Shown: piece after piece, positions 58,641 to 64,000 of the stretch
Layout of the letters: each line of letters starts with the position of its first letter
How positions within the stretch are numbered: position 1 is the stretch's first letter
Source of the DNA: Parietaria judaica
Lineage: Eukaryota; Streptophyta; Magnoliopsida; Rosales; Urticaceae
DNA length: 64,000 bases
Reading direction: 5' to 3'
NCBI GenBank assembly: GCA_954871525.1
Contig: OX940860.1
Span: forward strand, 30,536,001-30,600,000
The notes under the pieces: model-generated
The model's input: only the letters and a program-made list of their open reading frames with translations
Told to the model about the DNA's origin: nothing
Databases searched by the model: none
Program-made: the position numbers and the translations under genes

Positions 58641-59093
58641 TAAAATTATAAAATTATGAATATGAAGCAATTTTTTAGTTTCAATAAATAAAATACACTT
58701 TGAAGATATATTTTAACTATTTATTTAATATAAAGGGTATGTTTTTGCAAAAAAAAAAAAAGATATATAAAAGCAAAATTCTCTAAAATTATATTTACAA
58801 TAACGTGTGAATATTGCCATGTGAAGATTTACTTACAAGTAACAACATATTCAAATCTGTACAAAATATATGATAGAAGAAAATGAATTTTTTTATCAAA
58901 TATATTTCAAATAAAGATTTGGGAATAGTTGAGAAACAGGTCAATGGCAATATAACAGAAATTCGTGCATGGAATGACTTAGATGCCACTCGGATTCAAG
59001 ACTCTTGATTTTGTTAGTTACAATTAATTATTTCTTCATTAAATTGACCTAATTATCGCGCATGCATATATATATATATATATATATATGTAT
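58641..59093. other. A/T-rich intergenic DNA
   Basis: No gene. A (TA)n run lies at about 59064-59089. Confidence 0.5.
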
Positions 59094-59665
59094 TAGCGGT
59101 GTGCAAAAAAACCCAACCTAACCGTTCAACCCAACTCATGAATTGAACCAAATCCCAACGAAACTTTTATTTTTAAGTAATTTGTAACTTTTATTTTTTT
59201 AATATTTGATGTATTTTAAGTAAGTAAAAACTCAGAGTAAAAAAGTAAAAAGATAACCCTTAAATCTATCTTTATGTTTAACTATTATTTTATGTCTATG
59301 ACTATGTTTCTAGTTTATGTTTACGATTACGCTAGCTTCTAGTTAAGTTTACGACTACGTTTCATACTTCTGCCATTGAATGTTTAAGACTTAATAATGT
59401 TTAGTTTTTAATAAGATGTTTAAAACATTATATTAAATTTATGTTTATTGATTGACGGTTTAAATTTATGTGTTATTCGATAAATTTTTTTTATATATAT
59501 AGTTCAGTCCAATGACCCAACCCAACCCACAGTTTTTTGAGTTGGGTTGGATTGGGCTTTCATAAATATTGGGTTGGATTGAGTTGCTTTTCTAAAACCC
59601 AATAAGATCTGGCCGGGTTGAGTTTTTAGCTCGGGTCAACCCAATCCAACCCATGCACACTCCTA
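59094..59665. mobile_element. hAT-like non-autonomous element
   Basis: The left end TAGCGGTGTGCA, then 'aacccaacc', faces the right end whose complement reads TAGGAGTGTGCATGGGTTGG. Many GGGTTGG/CCAACCC words lie just inside both ends. Ends of the TAGGGGTGTGCA type are typical of plant hAT MITEs. I could not find a clean 8-bp duplication. Confidence 0.6.
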
Positions 59666-60237
59666 ACATCATGATCATGTGAAGAGCTTTTGGTCCTTTT
59701 GTGAAGAGCTTTTGGTTAACATCATGTGAAGAGCTTTTGGTCCTTTTTGTGATATATGGTTAAATGTTGTTATCTTGTTTATGTATGAATTGAGTATTTC
59801 CAAGGAAAAAGGTTGAAATATTATTAATTAAAGTAATTATTTGTGTATTGTACGGCAAATATAATTGAGTTACACAAATTTCAATATTTTTTACCACAGA
59901 TGATACGTCTCATTATAAGTCGGTGAGATCTATACATGCAATGACAAGTTGACAATGACTTGGAAATTTTGTTTTTATAGCTAAAACTGAATTTTATATA
60001 TATGCCATACATTAATTTCGTGGTAATTTCTTCATTAATACATTATGATACTTTTAATAATTAATTTTTTTAGCATTTTCAATATTGGTTACTCTTTTGA
60101 GCAAAAAAAAAAACAAAAAAACAATCCCTTATAAAACACTAAAACAAAGGCTTTTTGAAATTAAGAGGGATTTGGAAAATTTATCTTTTATAATTCACAT
60201 ATTATCTTTATCTTTATATGTATATGTATAAAATATA
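59666..60237. other. Intergenic with short tandem repeat
   Basis: 'gtgaagagcttttggt' occurs three times between 59678 and 59742. No gene is visible. Confidence 0.6.
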
Positions 60238-60727
60238 AGGTAAATTGTGGCAATAATGCACAACCTTTGGTCAACAAGGGTTTCAGGTCCCTAACCTTTC
60301 AAAGTGTTGGCAAAAATGCACAACGTGCGTTGACTGTAAAATTCGTTAGTCCTTCTGTTAAGGGACGTTAATTGGAACTGATGTGGCATCTTATTATTGC
60401 CAAATGGATAGCCAACTAGGCGGGAGGTAGATAAAAAACTCTTTTACCACCTCTCGTATCGTAACGGCTTTCGGTTGGCAAATATTAAGCTGATATCGAA
60501 TTTGAACTCGGACCAAGGCCTCCCGGGAATAAACCACCTAACTCTCCTTTTCACAACAACTTCTTCGTCGGATTAATTCTCGGACAAACTATCCAGTTCT
60601 TCATGAGATAAGACTAACAGATTTCAAAGTCAACGCACGTTATGCATTTTTGTCAACACTTTGAAAGGTTGGGGAACTGAAACCGTTGTTGACCAAAAAA
60701 ATTGTGCATTATTACCGTAATTTACCA
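60238..60727. mobile_element. Foldback MITE, Mutator-like (copy 2)
   Basis: The left arm (60238 to about 60345) begins AGGTAAATTGTGGCAATAAT. The right arm is the complement, beginning TGGTAAATTACGGTAATAAT. 'caaagtgttg' and 'gcacaacgtgcgttgac' pair with 'caacgcacgttatgc' and 'caacactttg' opposite. Flanks 60229-60237 and 60728-60736 are both TAAAATATA (9 bp, perfect). The centre has no coding capacity. Confidence 0.85.
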
Positions 60728-60736
60728 TAAAATATA

Positions 60737-61338
60737 TATTATATAGTTGTAATCATTTACTACGATATTGCAATAGCTACTATTATTTCATGCACTAAAG
60801 TCGTATATAGTTGAAGCGGTATAGACTCAATATTTTTTTTCCAGTGATAAATATACTCAAATCTGGAATCCAATTACATGTTCAAGATGTTTTCCAAAAT
60901 TTAAGTAGATTTAACTTTAAAAATTACGGGATATTGAAGGAAGTAAATTAGGAGACCTGTTTGGTGATTGATCAAAATTCTTCAAGTTGGAGACTGAAAG
61001 TATTTTGGAGGATCTCAGAATTTTGAAAATTTTCGGCAATGACATTCAGCCCAGAAAAACTCTGAAAAATCCTCTTTATTTTATGGCGTTTTCCTCTTAT
61101 AACGTGGTTGAAATGTAAGCAAATTGTTATTCTATGAGTATTCCGGGAGAAGCAAGAGCTGGATGTATTTTTAGAACTTATCGTGGATTTTCTCGTAACT
61201 TGTTCTCATTTCACATTGACTTTGCTTGTGCAAATGAGACTGCCGTGATGACTATAATATTTGTAAATAAAAAAATTACGGAATTTCATTGGGATTATGG
61301 TGTATATGGTTGGCAAAGTCATTTTGAGGTCGTGAAAA

Positions 61339-61387
<49 letters not shown>

Positions 61388-61591
61388 TGACAAACTACTT
61401 ATTTTTTTCTCTGGCATTTATTTTAGACTAGAAACAGAAAAGTTGATTTTGTATTTAAATGTATAATTATTAAATTCAAATACTATAAGTCGATAACCTA
61501 CCTTCGATGCCCGAAAATGATATTAAGCAGCTTTGATTTGGGGTCAACGTTTCAATGATTACAATACTGATAAACGCGGATTATATCTTAA
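60737..61591. other. A/T-rich spacer with (TA)n
   Basis: No gene I can support. A pure (TA)n run of about 42 bp lies at 61341-61382, inside a spurious 110-codon ORF. Confidence 0.5.
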
Positions 61592-61600
61592 TAAATAAAT

Positions 61601-62595
61601 GGGTAAACTGTGGCTAATGTACCTAATGTTTGATCCTCTGCGGATTATGTACCCAATGTTTATTTTCGGCGGCTAATGTACCCAATGTTTGATCCGTTAG
61701 ATATTTTCGTCTTTTCCGTCACTTGACCGTTAGAGAGTTATCCTCCTCTATACATACACTTTTCGTATTTTTGACATAACTTACTCATTTTTTGTCCAAA
61801 TTTTATGCACGACCTATCGTTGGAAAGATAAGAGATAGATCTACAACTTTGGTGTTTTAAGTTTTGTAAAATCAGTTTTAAAAAAATACAAAATTTCAAA
61901 TACAACGTAAAACTGGACATTAGTTTAATGCAAAATATTTGTTTCGAGCAAATTTTAATATACTTAATGACTTTTTATGATGAAACGTAAAACTAAAAAG
62001 TTGTAGATAAATTTTTTATCTTTCCAACGGGTGTTTATTTATAAGTTTTTGACAAAAAATGAGTGAGTTATATGCCAAAAATATGAAAGATTATTTCGCA
62101 TCACATCTTTCATATTTTTGGCATAACTCACTTATTTTTTTATCCAAAATTTATAAATAAACACCCGTTAGAAAGATAAAAATATTTATCTATAACTTTT
62201 TACTTTTACGTTTCATCATAAAAAGTCATTAAGTATATTAAAATTTGCTCGAAACAAATATTTTGCATTAAAGTAATGTTCAGTTTTACGTTCTATTTGA
62301 AATTTCGTATTTTTCTAAAACTGATTTTACAAAACTTAAAACACAAAATTTGTAGATCTATCTCTTATCTTTCCAACCATAGGTCGTGCATAAAATTTGG
62401 ACAAAAAATGAGTGAGCTATGTCAAAGATACGAAAAGTGTACATATAGAGGAGGATAACTCTCTAACAGTCAAGTGACGGAAAAGACGAAAATATCTAAC
62501 AGATCAAACATTGGGTACATTAGCCGCCGAAAATAAACATTGGGTACATAATCCGCAGAAGATCAAACATTCGGTACATTAGCCGCAGTTTACCC
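61601..62595. mobile_element. Foldback element, Mutator-like, 995 bp near-perfect palindrome (copy 3)
   Basis: The element reads GGGTAAACTGTGGCTAATGT from the left. The right end is the complement of GGGTAAACTGCGGCTAATGT. The arms, about 490 bp each, pair almost throughout and meet at a short loop near 62091-62105. Flanks 61592-61600 and 62596-62604 are both TAAATAAAT (9 bp, perfect). The two 60-codon ORFs in the arms are mirror images of the same repeat and not genes. Confidence 0.93.
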
Positions 62596-62604
62596 TAAAT
62601 AAAT

Positions 62605-62771
62605 TTCTTATAAATATTTTAGCTGGCAAATTATTCATTATTGGCATTTTTATATTTATTATTTTGCAATGATCTTGCTGATTGCATGGATCAATGTTTT
62701 TGGGACACTCATTCACGTTTCTTCTTCATATATATATAAATACATATATATATATATATATATATAAATAC

Positions 62772-62820
<49 letters not shown>

Positions 62821-63587
62821 TGATGAAGAACAACTGTTTGGCAAAATGAAGGAAACAATATATGGACTGATTCTAATGAAATGTGTTTTACGTCAATGAT
62901 CAAATAAACGTGGACCGTTGGATTCACTGACTCTTTCATGATATTAATCAACAGAGCTAGAAACAGCTTTTGCCTCTGGTTTTGTTGGCTGTCCGATTTG
63001 TTTGCCTCAAATACCGCCTTCACGTTCTCTTTTCTATATAAACAAGCCTTATTTACGATGTAAATACATATATTTATTGTTTTGCTGAGTTAATGCAAGT
63101 GTCGTAAAGTGATGTATGTATCAACTTCACATGTTAAAATGGAAATTCTTCAAACAAACTTACACTAATCACTCACTATATCTTGTATATATTGGTATTT
63201 TAATTTTCTGATTCTCAATAACTTTTTTTTTGTTTTTGAATAATTTTTTAAATTTCTTATTAATATCAACCCGTGTCACATAGACTTGTAGCTTTAATTT
63301 TTGAATATATAAGCTTATATAGCCCTAATTAATTCGTAGTACCATTGTACCAAGATTTATGTGTAATTTTAATTTACGAATATATTTGTTTGTGGTTGAC
63401 ATTTTGTAGTGTTTTTAGCAAAAAAGAAAGAGAGCGTGAGGAAGAAAGTTGTAACTCCTGAACTTTGATCAGCCGGGATAATTTGCACTATTATAATTTC
63501 TTATGTCAAAGTTTATTTTCGCTTTCGTTTTGATTCGTTTTTTGATTTAGGACTAGGGTTTCTTCCAAATTAAGAAACACCTAGTGA
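62605..63587. other. Intergenic with complex (TA)n, no gene seen
   Basis: An interrupted (TA)/(CATA) microsatellite fills 62729-62818. The ORF crossing it is an artefact. The rest is A/T-rich. Confidence 0.5.
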
Positions 63588-63937
63588 TAGTCCCCAAAAT
63601 ATCTATATGATATTTAATACGGATTAAAAAAAAACCCCGGACCCGGACATATCCGGGTCCGGAAAAACACGGATCCGGACATGTCCGGATCCGGATATTT
63701 ATTAAAAAAAAAAGGTTTAATCCCCTTTAATTCTGGGCCGTTTGATTATCAAGATCAACGGCCCAGATCAAACGATATTAGAGATTGAAACACTTTTAAC
63801 TAAAAAAAATATAACCCGGATCCGGACCTGTCAGGGATTTTTTTCCCCGGACCCGGACAGGTCCGTATCCGGGTTTTTTTATTTATAAAATAATATCCTA
63901 AAACGGTACCTTTGACCGTAAGACATTTTGAGGACTA
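63588..63937. mobile_element. hAT-like MITE, 350 bp, with CCGGAYCCGG palindromes
   Basis: The left end TAGTCCCCAAAATATC faces the right end whose complement is TAGTCCTCAAAATGTC. Flanks 63580-63587 and 63938-63945 are both CCTAGTGA, a perfect 8-bp duplication, the length typical of hAT insertions. The interior carries repeated CCGGACCCGG/CCGGATCCGG words and internal palindromes such as 'gtccggatccggac' and 'gggccgtt..aacggccc'. No coding capacity. Confidence 0.85.
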
Positions 63938-64000
63938 CCTAGTGAATAGCTTGCCCTTTATGTATTTGTATCTAGTGTATATTTTGTACATAAATACAAT

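Noticed and set aside
61134..61466. 110-codon ORF
   Set aside because: The C-terminal third is an Ile-Tyr run from (TA)n; the N-terminal part has no family resemblance or promoter.
61738..62458. Two 60-codon ORFs of nearly identical sequence
   Set aside because: They are the two arms of one palindromic element read in mirror image, not duplicated genes.

Overview
This is plant nuclear DNA, almost certainly from a eudicot. It has short GT-AG introns, AT-rich intergenic DNA, many class II transposons, an Emigrant-like pogo element, and host genes that read cleanly as plant PDIL2-1, PUR5 and CTP synthase. The left ~37 kb is transposon-dominated. The right ~27 kb holds five host genes and then AT-rich DNA peppered with MITEs. 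I cannot name the species from sequence alone.

Layout. 0.15-0.64 kb: a palindromic Mutator-type MITE. About 2.6-14.4 kb: a decayed Mutator-like region. A broken mudrA-type transposase lies on + (2.95-5.5 kb), then 0.6-0.8 kb tandem units, then a broken DUF1985 + Ulp1-type protease gene on - (14.2-11.85 kb). The motif TAGCGGTA recurs throughout. A 2.75-kb solo LTR (8541-11289) interrupts the tandem units.

16966-36689: a complete-ended CACTA (En/Spm) element of 19.7 kb with 13-bp terminal inverted repeats and a GAA target-site duplication. It carries five gene-like units: (A) a Transposase_32-type ORF, broken; (B, B') two minus-strand genes encoding 'MDDHPS' acidic proteins, B ending in a BED-like zinc finger; (C) a Tnp2 transposase with several stops and a frameshift; (D) a six-exon gene fusing a Ptta/En/Spm transposase domain to an Ulp1-like domain, whose exons all join in frame. 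The element is filled with hundreds of copies of GCCGCGGC and its CpG-decay variants. A second solo LTR of the same family as the first sits inside intron 1 of gene D in opposite orientation.

38-55 kb: host genes. PDIL2-1 (+, 11 exons, 360 aa, with an ER-stress element upstream), an uncharacterised acidic protein (-, 3 exons, 248 aa), PUR5 / AIR synthase (+, 8 exons, 396 aa), CTP synthase (+, 22 exons, 563 aa) and a single-exon DUF761 protein (-, 177 aa). PUR5 and CTPS act in de novo purine and pyrimidine synthesis, but nothing suggests co-regulation.

55-64 kb: AT-rich DNA with further MITEs. Three have perfect target-site duplications of 9 bp, and one hAT-like element has an 8-bp duplication. 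No gene is visible there. All exon coordinates come from hand-joining reading frames at GT-AG sites and have not been tested against transcripts.
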